Notes: generated by a model from the sequence alone, not told the origin. Counted from the first letter of the stretch, positions 22,684 to 34,538 are shown. The stretch: DNA of 64,000 nt from Pictodentalium vernedei (GCA_031216915.1 CM062296.1:663029838-663093837), one strand, 5' to 3'. Made by a program: numbers and translations.

Positions 22684-22826
22684 TACCAATCTATCTGGAG
22701 GTATTTCAGGAATTTGAACAATCTGTCTAATGCCTCGAGTGACAACGAGTCGCGTAGCAGCGGGATGTTACAGCACGGGACAGGTTGTTCAAATTCATGA
22801 AATACCGACAGCGAGGTTGGTAACTA
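22684..22826. repeat. Imperfect fold-back repeat
   Basis: Arms GGTATTTCAGGAATTTGAAC and GTTCAAATTCATGAAATACC are inverted around about 65 bp of unique sequence, with outer TTACCAA/TTGGTAA. It may be a MITE, but no target duplication was identified. Confidence 0.55.
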
Positions 22827-23312
22827 ACGTACACCCTATGCTTTGTTCAGTTAACAAAACGCACTGACTCGGGTACACTCAGTGAACCAAAGGTATTCAA
22901 GTGACGTCACTTGAACACCTAGTCTATTGTTCTATCAGGTATTTCAAATTACTTGCACACGTCTGATAAGACAAAAGAGCCGAGCCAGGGTGTGACGTTC
23001 TGATAATGCCCAGTTATTGTTAAAATAATGCACATGTACTTATTGTTCGTGACGGTCTTTCTTTCGGGTAAGAGTGAAGGTAAACAAAGGGAGTTGGAGA
23101 TTGCAGCGGGTTTCGATAAATAACAATAAACGACTTTTCCCCAGAAAATTAACCGAAATTGTAGTGCAATATAGTAGATATAGGGAGGCGGGAGGGTGGA
23201 GGGTGGAGCACATGGAACACATACCAAGGATTTTGCCGGATTTTCTCCTTACATGATGGTTCACTCACACGGAAATATTAGTTGTCATTATAAAAATCAA
23301 GGACTAAAGGAA
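22827..23312. other. Intergenic, short palindrome only
   Basis: A palindrome AGGTATTCAAGTGACG with its complement spans 22891-22920. No gene recognised. Confidence 0.4.
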
Positions 23313-23320
23313 ACTGAACA

Positions 23321-24024
23321 CAGGGACGTGGCTAGAGGCCGTTTTCGATTGGGGGAGGGGGAGGTGTAGGGTAGTGAATTTCCAACTATAGTGAGGGATT
23401 GGGAGGGGCAAACCCCTCCCGGTCCCTTCCCTAGTTGGAAATTCACTACCGAGAAAAATTTGGAAAATGAAACCATGAAAGGGGGTATGAAACTGATTCA
23501 AGTAACTGAAATGCCAACACATTTGTGATAGAATTATCAGGTTATTATTATTTGGCATTATTATGGGAATTGAATATGTGCTAAACAAATGCTCAAGATG
23601 AGAACTTTGAGCAATCCACACTGTCCTAACTCTAAATCAGATCTTATGCAGGAATGATTAGTTTTCGATGTTTCATCATTTTGTAACTGTGACTGATGGA
23701 ATTAACTCAGGATAACGATTTTACATGATGTGATTTTCTTGAAGTGCATTTCGAGAATTTTTTTTTATTACGATAAGTAAACGTGCTATGGAATTCTCGT
23801 ACCGATTGACATCATGCATACTTATGAAGCTCGATATTTCGTACACTGTACTTGTAAATAGTAACAGTCGGAATTTTTGCCGATTTGAAACAGAGTTGGA
23901 ATTTTTGGAAGTAAAGGTCACATCAGCATCACTAAAGAAGCTCTAAAATCCAGATAGGTGGAATTTTCAACTACTCATGACTAGCCCTCCGAATTTCAAC
24001 TATAGGGAATTTTGACCAGGATTT

Positions 24025-24055
<31 letters not shown>

Positions 24056-24078
24056 GACTCCCCGTCGCCACGTTCCTG
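23321..24078. mobile_element. hAT-type MITE with internal hairpin, copy 1
   Basis: Ends CAGGGACGTGGC (23321) and GCCACGTTCCTG (to 24078) are inverted repeats. The flanking 8-mers ACTGAACA (23313-23320) and ACTGAACT (24079-24086) match at seven of eight, an aged hAT-type duplication. Near the left end, TAGTGAATTTCCAACTA and its complement (23376-23452) form a hairpin with a CCCTCCC-rich loop. A poly-G run lies at about 24036-24055. No ORF. About 750 bp; the second copy is at 33796. Confidence 0.88.
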
Positions 24079-24086
24079 ACTGAACT

Positions 24087-24558
24087 TTTGGAACATTCAT
24101 TTTTCAGAAATTGCCCATGTGGCAAGACCGTCTCCAAATATAGGGAAGGGGAGCTGAGAAAATAAAGGTTCCGAGGTGAGGTCTACTGTAAATTTCCCAC
24201 AGAGATTGGCTATGCAGTACACGCAACGCATCGTTGCGTGCAACTCGTGTAACGCCGTGTTGCATTGCTTCTGTAATATCTGTCGAATATATGTCCCCGT
24301 TTCAGACAGGAAAGCTATCTGTGTACCTGTTTTTGAAAAATTGTTTAAAATCTTCTTTTATCTTAGACCGTTATAATATACATCTAACAGTAAGGCTCAG
24401 AAGCAGGTGTCCAGACAGCTTCGACTTCTTTGTCATTCATTGTACTTATGATGACTAAGGAAGAGATCTCTAGCTTTAGAGTAATTTATCCAAAACAGGT
24501 ATTTTGATTACGAACGGACGGACAAACAAACGAATTGACAAACTAACACTGGTACTGT
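24087..24558. other. Intergenic, no gene recognised
   Basis: Contains a small perfect hairpin (ACGCAACG-CATCGTTGCGT) at about 24221-24240 and a GAACGGACGGACAAACAAAC stretch at about 24513. No gene recognised. Confidence 0.4.
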
Positions 24559-24571
24559 AATTCTTGCTCTG

Positions 24572-24906
24572 GGGAGCGTCATGGCTCAGTGTTTACGGTA
24601 TTGTTCTTCAAACCGAAAGGTACACGGTTCGATCCCCGACAGGGATAAATGCGTGGTGTCCTTGGGCAAAGCACTTAATCCCAATTGCCCACATGGGGGT
24701 ACGGTGGCGCTGTGTACTGGGGCGTACTGCGCGTCGATGCTACACTTGTCTTCAACCAATGCGAACCCAGCTTGTATGGAGTTAATGCGTTGGGGAGTCT
24801 GGCAGTTGCTTGGTGGTTCTCTGCGGGTACTCCACCCGTAAAACTGTCCGACATAAGATGACCCTGGCTGTCGAAAGTGTCGTTGAATCCAATAAATAAA
24901 TAAACA
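24572..24906 (+). mobile_element. tRNA-headed SINE, tail type 2
   Basis: The head has CATGGCTCAGTG (box A type) and GGTTCGATCCCC (box B type). The body follows (CCTTGGGCAAAGCACTTAAT to CCACCCGTAAAACTGTC). The tail differs from type 1: GACCCTGGCTGTCGAAAGTG then TCGTTGAATCC and AATAAATAAATAA. Flanks AATTCTTGCTCTG (24559-24571) and AATTCTCGCCCTG (24907-24919) match at 11 of 13, a probable diverged target duplication. Confidence 0.88.
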
Positions 24907-25008
24907 AATTCTCGCCCTGCTTGCGCTTCGGTCGCAATTAAAAATAACAATATGTGGGGGTCTACATAATACATCTACATACCAATAAATGCGCGGTCTG
25001 AAGACAAT

Positions 25009-25260
25009 TTAACCCTTTACCCAACGTAACGGCCAAAACCGGCCAGCGCTATTCTCAAAAATCGCCAATTAATTTTCATTATTTTTTTCATTTTTTGTCT
25101 CAAAAACATAGGTTATGACCCCTCGTTGGAACGAGCTCGACGAGCTCGTTCCAACGAGGGGTCATAACCTATGTTTTTGAGACAAAAAATGAAAAAAATT
25201 AGTTATTCAAGAATTATTTTTGCAAGTGTCGTCTGCTTTTCACGTTAGGTAAAGGGTTAA
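25009..25260 (+). mobile_element. Palindromic TTAA MITE (family A), complete copy
   Basis: 252 bp, with TTAA-CCCTTTACCC at 25009 and GGTAAAGGG-TTAA ending at 25260. The central inverted repeat is essentially perfect (GGTTATGACCCCTCGTTGG, AACGAGCTCG and complement), so this is one of the younger copies. Confidence 0.88.
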
Positions 25261-26319
25261 TAAAAAAAAATATTGTTTCTGCAACGCTTGGAATGTTCGC
25301 ATCGCATTTTGTGTGAAAATGCCTGTAATGACCGGAGAGATGTCATCCAAGTTAATAACGAAAACTTCTTCACCTACGACAGAAAATGGATGAATGAATT
25401 GTAAAAATAACGTTGTGTTATTTCCTTGAACGTGAATGCAAAAGTTATTTGAGAGAATGTGTTTACTTCCTTACAACCTTGTTACACCCGGAAATGTTGA
25501 ATCTAAAAACATTTTGTTTATTTGTACAAAGTTTTCATGTTGTTGTCAACCGAATTTAAACAGCCGTTTAACTGTAAAAATAGAACCCATTTCCTTTTGA
25601 GTGAATAAAACTGTTGACGATATGTCTAGAAAATTCCAGTGCTACAAAATCAAATTGACGCCAATGGCACGTCGGTTATTTTTAAGGTAATAATTACAGT
25701 CTTTCTTGCGTTCTGTTTGTCATTAATGCATTCACCCTTCGAAAAATTCCAGAAGAAATCCCCAGTAATATCGTTCGGAGACTAGTAGATGCGGGTATAT
25801 CATACCACATTGACGCACCTCAAACCCGACGTTGAAGGTAACAACGTAATTAGCGGTTGATCCAAGGATAGAGGTGGTGGATCGTGACAACCCCCTCCCA
25901 ACAACCCACCCCTCCCCGGGTCCATGAAATTTGTTTGAAATTAGTCCATGTATCCTTTTGCGAATTTTGTTTAAGTTTATGTAACTTTTTGTTGGATCCT
26001 TGCAGTAGCGATCAAAGCAGTGGGAAGGGTGGTCTGGGGCGAGGGGGGCGGGGCGACTGTACCGAGGAGCACCTCTTGGGGAAACAAAATGTGACAATAA
26101 CCAGAAAGAAAAGCATCTTTACGATGCATGGAGACACGACAGCACCTCTAAGGCTGGTTCCCGGCGGAAATGCTTCTCCGCCACTGTATTTCTGTGTTGT
26201 TCGACTTGGTCAGTTACGTGTTTATAGCGGTTCATTAAGTTGTGCTATTTGTTAGGTACAGATATGTTTTGCTTGCCAATTAGCCTACCCTGTACACGCT
26301 GATGTCAATCTGATACAGA
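25261..26319. other. Intergenic, no gene recognised
   Basis: About 1.06 kb without a supported gene, RNA or delimited repeat. Overlapping frames on opposite strands at 25732-26255 carry no recognisable domain. Confidence 0.4.
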
Positions 26320-26468
26320 CATTTCAAGCTGCAAATTTTCCCCGTAATGCAACACGGAATTTATTCAATTCAGTCTTGTTTGACAGATCTCAAAGGGCTC
26401 TGTCAAAGAAGACTGAATTAGTTCAATTTCTGGTTCAATTATGGGGAAAAAAATACAGCTTGAAATTT
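26320..26468. mobile_element. Palindromic MITE (family D), copy 1
   Basis: Outer ends CATTTCAAGCTGC and CAGCTTGAAAT are inverted. The inner arms are GAATT-CAGTCTTGTTTGACAGA and TCTGTCAAAGAAGACTGAATT. The core CTTGTTTGACAGA is shared with 41628, 43663 and 45056. No ORF. Confidence 0.6.
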
Positions 26469-27355
26469 TGATATTTCATCACTGGCGCCTTGAGGGTTAA
26501 GTACTCTTACCACAGAGGTTTGATATTGAGGTCAAGCCTGCCACTGTAGGCCTACTGGAATCAGTGTTTGTTATGACGCCGCACTTGACCTGCGCAATTT
26601 AATAGTGGGCCCAAATAAGGCAGATGCTTGGCAATGCAGTTAGTTTACAAGTATGCTATTTCAAGATTTCACTGGAGACAATCTGACTGGAACATCTCAG
26701 GTCCTTCATCTAAGACAGTTTGAGAATATCATGTATTTGAGCTCCTTGATAGCTCTTGGCTCTAGCTCAAATGATATTTAAGATTTGGTTTCGGAAACAC
26801 ATGTTGTTTATTCAAGAATAATCGATGAACTTGATTGAAACTTCCTGTTATAAAAATGGTTACAGTCATATAAATCACATTCTAAAAAATGAACTAGAGT
26901 TATTTCCCCTACTCTACAAACAACAATGTCGTGGGGGGGGGGGGGGGGGGGGGGGTATTTTAATGAACAACATAACAGAGAACAACAACACAAATAAATA
27001 ATCCTAACATGATTTTTCAGGCTTCAGTTTTGGAAGATAAAAAAAATCATTTTAAGATTATTTATGAAGACTGCTTCATTCCAGTGATGAGGCGTATAAG
27101 TTTAGGCCTGACACGATTATGAAATTTCTTCGACTTTCGAAGTTGAACAATCGATGAAAGTCGACATTGATCGTCCTCTGTGACCTCCAGAAAAACTATA
27201 AAGAAAACAATATTTTTGGTCATTAGTTCCTCGGGCCAGGCATTCTTTAAGTATGTAGGTATGCTGCTTGCCTACTGCTCTCTGAGGAAAATTCAGACTC
27301 TTGACCTGGTTTGGACCTGGGGTGGTCAACGGTCTAATAATTGCCGTATTGATTT
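26469..27355. other. Intergenic, no gene recognised
   Basis: A poly-G run lies at about 26932-26955. Otherwise AT-rich; no gene supported. Confidence 0.4.
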
Positions 27356-27464
27356 CCCTTATAAAAAAGTACCATGGTAAACCATGGTAAATCCCAAAAT
27401 ACCCTGGTAATACCCTGGTATTTTGGGACGTACCATGGTTTACCATAGTACATTTTTATAAGGG
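27356..27464. repeat. Large palindrome with nested ACCATGG repeats
   Basis: CCCTTATAAAAAAGTACCAT at the left faces ATGGT...TACATTTTTATAAGGG at the right. Within it, CCATGGTAAACCATGG and CCCAAAATACCCTGG form further nested palindromes. It is related to the hairpin at 21209. No terminal target duplication was identified. Confidence 0.75.
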
Positions 27465-27544
27465 TTTAAGAAGGAAACTGAACTTCTTGAGAAACTGAGA
27501 CGGGCAATTATTTGTACTCCCATACTTTCTGGAACGCCAGACCA

Positions 27545-27769
27545 GGAGCCAATGCTATAAAACTTTTACAGTTGTATTTTTTCAGAATCGTATTTTCTAT
27601 TTATGGAAATAACTAATTGAAATGAACCATTAGCATTTCCAAAGATATGGCAATTTGCCAATTGCCATATTTTTTTAAATACTAATGATTCATTTCCGTC
27701 ATTTATATTCACTTGTAGAAAATACAATTCGGGAAAATACAGCTGTAAAAGTTTTATATTATTAGCCCC
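27545..27769 (+). mobile_element. Palindromic MITE (family C), copy 2
   Basis: Left end GGAGCCAATGCTATAAAAC, right end GTTTTATATTATTAGCCCC; centre GGCAATTTGCCAATTGCC. Lies only four bases from the next copy. Confidence 0.75.
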
Positions 27770-27773
27770 TGCA

Positions 27774-28005
27774 GGGGTCAATACTATAAAACGTTTAGAA
27801 CTGTATTTTCTAGAATTGTATTTTCTGTCTATTAATATAACTGACTAAAATGGATCATTGGCATTTTAAAAGATATGACAATTTGCCAGTTGGCAAATTG
27901 CCAGATCTTTGAAAATGTTAATGGTTTATTTTAACCCATTTAAAGTCATAACTAGAAAATACAATTTAGAAATTACAACTGTAAAATTTTTATAGTATTG
28001 GCTCC
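27774..28005 (+). mobile_element. Palindromic MITE (family C), copy 3
   Basis: Left end GGGTCAATACTATAAAAC, right end TTTTATAGTATTGGCTCC; centre TTGCCAGTTGGCAAATTGCC. It forms a head-to-tail pair with 27545-27769. The two differ by substitutions throughout, so either they inserted side by side or they duplicated long ago. Confidence 0.75.
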
Positions 28006-29526
28006 TGGCGTCATGTGTTGTACCTTTCTTTATACTTCTTTCCAATATCAGTTATAATGTATTTTGATATTCTACAGCCTCTGAAACTTCTTACGTGCAC
28101 GATGGGATGAGAGTAATAATTAATAATTCATCAGTAAAGGAGTGATGGAAATCCCTAATCGTCGATTTAGAAATTAAAGTCGGTTATAGGCGTTTCCAAC
28201 GATTAGTCGACTTCTCGATTAATCATGGCAGGACTGGTGCGAGTCGTATTTCAGAAGAAAAGTTAATTCACTAAATTTATAAGATGATTCGTTCAATCAC
28301 CATAGTCAGGATTGTATAAGGCAATACCATTCAGGAACTCCTCATTTTGAAAGGGTTAAGATGAGTAGATTTTGAATTGTAGTTACTTTAACTCTTAGAA
28401 GCCGGAAGTCGAGTTTCCTTGCCTGTGATGTAATACGGCAGGTAATCTGCCTGTGACGGTTCGGCTATCTTGGGGCTGGGGGAGAATTAAACACTGAGCA
28501 GGTGCTTCTAGTCAAGCAGGTGCTTCTAGTGCTTCTAGTCAAGTGTCGTCAGCTGAATAGGCACCTGCTTTACTGTAAGTTTTTCGCGGTATGTCATGTT
28601 CAATAAATTCATTCTGATTCCCCGGTTTCTAAGAGTTAAAACTAGAATAATAGTGTTTTGTCTAAATCAAAGACTTCTCTCGGTTTTCCCAGAACATCCC
28701 AACCCCCCCCCCCCCCACCCATTCATTCCATTCCTGACTGACGCTGCACACGGGGTGAGGGGGGGGAGGGGGTAAGATCAACTGAAATTTGCTTTCAACG
28801 TTCGCGTGATTGCTGAGTAATGTACAATGGATGCATTGTGTGGTTCACTTAATATCATGCCCTAACTCAGTTCGACTGTTGATCCCAATCTCACACTTTC
28901 TTGCAGGTACATAAAAGAAAGAGACGGTAACGACCGGACATCCTATTTGGCACCAAGTTACAAACACAATTACTCTGTCCACAGTTTAGTTTGTTAACCT
29001 TCTACCTAATGTAACGTGAGCGCGGTGGCTCTGTGATTAGAGCATAGAGTGGTCGATAGTTCCATCATGATCAGCGATAATTGCATTGGGTCCTTGGGGT
29101 TACAATACAGTGGGGTTTTTTTCCATGGACGACAGTATTAATCTTTCCTCCTCTCCCCATCTCATCAAGCTGATTTGGGCAAAAACAACCATCTATCCAT
29201 TTAGTTTATCATCTCATGAAAAAAAGATACTGAAAAAAAATATAGGTCGCCATATGAATTTTGCCCTTAACTTTGGAGCTTCTTGTACTCCAGTTAAGTT
29301 TCGCGCTGAATGAAATAGACATATTTTTACGTACCCCCACCCAATTTTAATCTTCTCTCACACATTTCAGAAGACAATAGTCACCAATATTTTATATCTT
29401 TTCCAAAACATGCACTTTAAAATTTTATTCACACTTACAAGCTCAGTTCATTTTCCACCAATCGGATAATTCCAGGAACTTTTATCCTCCATTAAACCCA
29501 CTAGAGGCGCTGTTTGCACGAAAACA
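28006..29526. other. Intergenic, no gene recognised
   Basis: About 1.5 kb. A local repeat of GCAGGTGCTTCTAGT occurs at 28499-28545, and a C-rich and then G-rich pair of runs lies at 28704-28718 and 28757-28771. No coding sequence supported. Confidence 0.4.
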
Positions 29527-29735
29527 CTGTATTGTAACCTTGGGCAAGACACTTAATCCCAATTTTTCACGTTGGGGAATGTTGGCGCTGTACACTAAGG
29601 CGTATTGCACATCGATGTTGCACTTGCATTCAACTAATGCTAACGCTTGTGCAGAGTTAGTACATTGGGAAATCTGATAGTTGCCCCGCATGATGTGACC
29701 CTAGCTATCGAAAGTATCGTTAAACTCCAATAAAA
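29527..29735 (+). mobile_element. SINE fragment, tail type 2, head missing and degenerate
   Basis: Begins near ACCTTGGGCAAGACACTTAA, with the body shortened (GTTGGCGCTGTACACTAAGG, CATCGATGTTGCACTTGC), and ends GTGACCCTAGCTATCGAAAG then CTCCAATAAAA. It is older than the SINE at 24572. Confidence 0.7.
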
Positions 29736-29990
29736 CAGAACAACAACTAACGTAATAATCACAACCGAGGAGTCATAAGCTATAATTTTGGAGGTACACA
29801 CTGAAAAAATATTATTTTCCTCACAATGACCGTTACGTTAGGTAAAGGGCCAGGTGCTTGCAAAAATTGCATCAGAAGGCACCATTTAAGCTTTTGTCTT
29901 ATCCCAGGAGGATGCCTCTTGCCCACCCCACCCCCACATACAACCCATCCTAGAAGACGTTCCTCGCGTTCCCGCCTTCAGAGCCCAATT

Positions 29991-30009
29991 ATTTATTTAT
30001 TTATTTATT

Positions 30010-30068
<59 letters not shown>

Positions 30069-30345
30069 TTGGGATTTAACGGCACTTTCGACAGCCAGGG
30101 TCACCTCGTGTCGAACAGTTTTACGGGTGGGGGAAGCCGGAGTACCCGGATAGAACCATCGAGAGCAGCTGTCAGACTCCTCAACGTGCTAACTCCACAC
30201 AAGCAGGGTTAGCATTGGTTGAAAACATGTGCACTATCGACGTGCCGTGCGCCAAAGTACACAGCGCCACCGTGTCTCCACGTGGGCAATCGGGCTTAAG
30301 AGCCTTGCCCAAAGGACACAACGCAGTTACCCCTAGGATTTAAAT
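29991..30345 (-). mobile_element. SINE, tail type 2, with long (TTTA)n
   Basis: In reverse orientation, (ATTTATTT)n at 29991-30070 is the poly(AATA) tail. It is followed by GGCACTTTCGACAGCCAGG (tail type 2), the body (GTTTTACGGGTGGGGGAAG to GAGCCTTGCCCAAAGGACAC), and a degraded head in which GGATTTAAATCG stands where box B would be. No clear target duplication was found. Confidence 0.8.
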
Positions 30346-30807
30346 CGTTATCTGTAGTCTGTTGCAGGGCTGCTGCAGGAGTCGCGAAATTTGATACGGG
30401 TAAGGGTAGTGTAAATTGCTGAGAAAACATATTATACGTGGTGGCCATCATGTTTTCAGCCAAAATATTCCCTCATATTTTGCATAGACTCTTCAAATTT
30501 TCAAAAAGGAGAGATCATTATAAAAGCTCACGGGAGACACGCACAGGAGATTAAGCTGTGCGCAATGTGTTTTTGGTATTATCCGCGATAACACATGGAC
30601 ATCGCAGGTAATACCATACCCCACTAGTCTCGCTGCTTGTAAAAAAAAAACTGAGTTCTAAAAATAGAGGGCGTGGGTGGGTGTGGGCGCTGAGTGCGAC
30701 CCTCTCTAGATTCGTCCATGATCAGGTGAAACTTTGTCCTATTTGAAACACTTTCGTAAAGCTGTCGTTTTGTTGGGTACTGTGTTTTAGGTGGCTGTAT
30801 AGTCATT
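30346..30807. other. Intergenic, no gene recognised
   Basis: Lies directly downstream of the minus-strand nuclease-like reading frame. No polyadenylation signal could be assigned with confidence. Confidence 0.35.
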
Positions 30808-33075
30808 TTAGAAGGAGAGATTAACACCGTTACCAATATGTTTATTTTCGAGAGAGGAAACAGTTTTACTCCCGTATAAGATCAGGAGAAGTTGTTCCCC
30901 GGCAGCGGCTACTGCACTTGGTGTACTGTCATCCGCCAAAATTGTGTTGACATACTGTTGTGAGTCGCTAGTAACATCGGAGACAATTGTACTGAATACT
31001 TTCTTCTTACCAACTCGAAAGAGTGCAGAAGTAGAGTCACAACCACTTATAGAATGTGCTACAAGGAGGTTGCTTCTATGGTCACCCATTTTGGTTGCTA
31101 TTTCACTAACTGAAACTAGTAAGTTTGGGGTAATGGAATACATCATGTGAATATTACATCCCGGTTGAACTCGAGAGGTAAGAATGACTAACAAGTCTGT
31201 GTCTGTTCCCACAACGACAACATTGTTGTCATCTTGAGCGATGTCAAGTGCAGTTTCGGCTATCAGTACATCAGCATCAGCCTCGGCCTGCTTGGACTGA
31301 ATATTGATAGCAGATAGCTCCTGCATTAGAAGATCGATCAGTTGGGTTTTGTTCTTGGCATTTGCAAGGAAATCGGATTGGGGTGTGGTGGCTGGTAACT
31401 CGGGTGAGATATTGATATAAATGGAATAACTGTCTTTAGATCTACGGGCTTGTTCCAAGCCCTTTGTCGACATTGTACAAGCATAACCATCAAAAACAAC
31501 CACGACGTTCGCCCCAAAATGTCTCACTAGATAATTGGAATATGATGTGCATATGTCCTTATATGACGACTGTTTAGGCCATACAACTGCCCTCAATAAA
31601 AATCCACCATCTACAACAAACAGAGAATGTTCTGGGATTTTAGTTTGCTCGGAACCGTATGTTTTGAGGATCTTACCGAGCGTGCTTTTCTGTGTCTTCC
31701 TCATTCCAGCAGAATCAAACAATGCTGGTGGTTTCGGGGCGAGTTCATATTTGAGATACTCTTCCATCTCTGCTTGTGACTGAATAACACATGTGATGCG
31801 GTTGAACAGAATTGTGGGGTCAATCACTACCTTACTTCCACGGACTTTGATGCTATTTGCCATCGATGCGAAAGACTTCACAGTGTCAACACGTCGTAGT
31901 TTGATGCTGTTGAACGTTTTGCTTACAACATTCGATACGCAACATTCACCAATTTTGCGAACTTGGTCACAGTTCACAGTTTCGTCGGCCACAAGCCCGG
32001 TCGCTATAGAGACTAATTGTAGTGGATCTCTATTCTGAAAGGGGAATGCACTCTGAGCCAGTTCAATAATTTGGTGATATCATTGGCATCAGTCAATTGT
32101 GAACTTTGACGGAGATCCCGATGTTGTTCGCCATGACCAGTGTGAACATGGACAAAATTTTCGAGAGCATTACATATCGGAAGGCAAAGAGGTAGTCCAT
32201 GTACCCATTTCGCAACAGTGCTATCGGTTATTCCCCTGCCATGTGTGAGACCACCAGGGAGCTTGAACATTCTCATTAAACACTGCTCTATGGTCTGATC
32301 AGAATATATCCCGTCCCAGAATTTATCTGAGCGCCTTATGGTAAAGTAACCTTTCTCAGTGAACAACTTCAAATCATCCTGTTGCATTATTTCTGTTAGC
32401 TCATTCATCTGCTGCAAATAGAGATGAGAATTGTTTGCGTATGCAAAATGACCACCTGCGTGAAATACTGGAATCATATTGCGAACACAATATGTGTGGA
32501 GTTCCCAGTCGCCCGTGCGCTCTGCTCTCAAAAACAACTGGAGAAGACCTATTTGCTCGTAGTATTGTACCCAAAGCTTTCCTGTGCGTCCTACGGACGC
32601 ATTCTGGAGCAGTTCGTGTAATTTTGACAGTAGATGGTTGACACTTTCTTGATTGACAGCGTCAGCTGTTGTACAGTCACCTCTGGCAAGTCCACAGAAT
32701 ATTTCATTGACTTCTGTGCATGTTATCTAGTGTTCGGCTTTCTTCAAACACAAGTTTTGTAATGGCAATTTGTGTTAGCAAATGGGCACGAACTGCTCTT
32801 GAATATGCATGACCACTGATCAAATGATGGATTGACCCACCAGTATAAACAGTCCCCCAAAGTTCATCCAAGCCGCTACCAGCCATGATCGAACCAATTG
32901 CCCCTAAATATGACATAATTATATGGAAGCCGCCGAGTCTAACGAAAACTTTTGTCAACTTATCTGACGAAGACACAATCTCCACTGCTTTGATATAAAG
33001 TGGTTGGTCAAACGTCACTGGATAAACGTTCAGTCCCTGTTTCTCACACGGTATTTGAATGAGAAAAGTCGATAC
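30808..33075 (-). pseudogene. FEN1/PIN-like nuclease-domain protein, 5' truncated and frameshifted
   Basis: One intronless coding unit in three pieces: 33075-32704, about 32703-32013 and about 32030-30808. It belongs to a large uncharacterised family I recognise from many invertebrate and fish genomes; no function is established. The N-terminal piece has RLGGFHIIMSYLGAIGSIMA and GSGLDELWGTVY. The middle has FLRAERTGDWELH, FHAGGHFAYA and GGLTHGRGI. The C-terminal piece (residues counted from 31992) has acidic residues laid out as in FEN1/XPG nucleases: D128 in VVDGG, D168 in VVFDGY, E237/D239/D241, D264/D266 in GTDTDLLV and D319 in SGCDSTSAL. The breaks are a frameshift at about 32700-32725 and a one-base loss in a C run near 32035-32042. 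The frames are open across both junctions, and conserved motifs resume at once. Upstream of about 33094 the frame closes, so the N-terminus is missing. It could be a decayed copy, or the breaks could be assembly indels. Nuclease activity is inferred only. Confidence 0.7.
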
Positions 33076-33094
33076 CGTTTGAATTTGAGTTTAG

Positions 33095-33787
33095 GGGGTA
33101 TGGTTAATATTTCACACGTTTCACCAGTTCATTATGGAATAAATGACTATTGTTATATATCATTATAAAGCCACTGCTTTTCTGCAAATTTTTGATATAT
33201 AATTTAACTCCCAAAGTAGTCGTAGATTTGATTTAATGGACGTTGTGTACCGTTGTGTGTATGAAAACAATAAAAAAATTTTCGTAATTTTGTACATTTT
33301 CGTGAATATTTCACCATTGAGTGTGAGGATTGGTACAAAGTTGGCATTTTCTGTTGGGGATATGTATTCTCAATATAATTCAGCACGATATTTATGATTC
33401 TCACCCTACTAAGGCGAATAAGAATGAGAAATATGGAGCTGGGTCGAATTTTTTTAAAAAAAAATTTTTTCATCAAAAAAACGCTATAACTAAAAAAGCT
33501 CAACTCGGATTCGCGGGGACTTTTTACACTTTATCCGCAATGTGTGTCCCGGAAACATATAAAAAAAATCAGCTTTCTCCGATCTTTTTCCTTACTTTCT
33601 CATTTTTATGTCTAATGTGCCTGGACTATGAAAGAAATATTGGTTTTGACTCTAATCGCCTTGTCGCATCCGCAGCTCGTGTTCTCGTGCGGTATGCAGT
33701 AATGATAGGCATTTGCAAGGATACAGTATTTGCATCACAAGTAACTCAACTTGATGATACTATGACCCGATGCATATATTTTATCAC
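33095..33787. other. Intergenic, no gene recognised
   Basis: AT-rich. An A/T homopolymer cluster occurs at 33448-33482. No coding extension of the nuclease-like frame could be found here. Confidence 0.4.
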
Positions 33788-33795
33788 CGTTTGGT

Positions 33796-34530
33796 CAAGG
33801 ACGTGGCTGGAGGTTTCTGATTAAGAGGGGGGGGGGGGGGGGGGGGGTAGTGAATTTCCAACTATGGAGAAGGACCGGGAGGGTGAACACCCTCCCGGTC
33901 CCTCCCCATAGTTGGAAATTCACTTCCGAGAAACATTTTGAAAATGAAGCCATGAAAGGGGGCATAAAATGGATTCTAGTAACTGAAATGCCAACACATT
34001 TATGATAGAATTATCAGGTTATTATTATTTGTTATTATTCTGGGAATTGAATATGTACTAAACAAATGCTCAAGCTTAGAACTTTAAGCAATACATACTC
34101 TCCTAACATTAAATCAGATCTTATGCAGGAATGATAAATTTTCGATGTTTCATCATTTTGTAACTGTGAATGATAGAATCAACTCAGGATAACGATTTAA
34201 CATGATGTGATTTTTTTGAAGTGCATTTCGAGGATTGTTTTTTATTACGATAAGTAAACGTACTATAGAAATCTCATACCGATTGACATCATGCATACTT
34301 ATGCAGCTCGATATTTCGTACACTGTAGTTGTAAATAGTAACAGTTGGATTTTTTGCCGATTTGAAACTGAGTTGGAATTTTGGGAAGTAAAGGAGATAT
34401 CAGCATCACCAAAGAAGCTCTAAAATCCAGATAGATGGAATTTCCAACTCCTCATGACTTTCCCTCCGAATTTCCAACTACAGGAAATTTTTGCCCCCCC
34501 CCCCCCCCCCCCCCTGTCGCCACGTCCCTC
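33796..34530. mobile_element. hAT-type MITE with internal hairpin, copy 2
   Basis: Ends CAAGGACGTGGC (33796) and GCCACGTCCCTC (to 34530), bordered by a perfect 8-bp duplication CGTTTGGT at 33788-33795 and 34531-34538. It is homologous over its length to 23321-24078, including the hairpin from TAGTGAATTTCCAACTA. A poly-G run lies near the left end (33827-33847) and a poly-C run near the right (34494-34514). No ORF. Confidence 0.92.
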
Positions 34531-34538
34531 CGTTTGGT

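Noticed and set aside
30808..31992. Stand-alone 394-residue gene starting at 31992
   Set aside because: The apparent first codon is GTG, the frame stays open upstream, and the neighbouring frames continue the same protein family, so it is the C-terminal part of a larger frameshifted unit.
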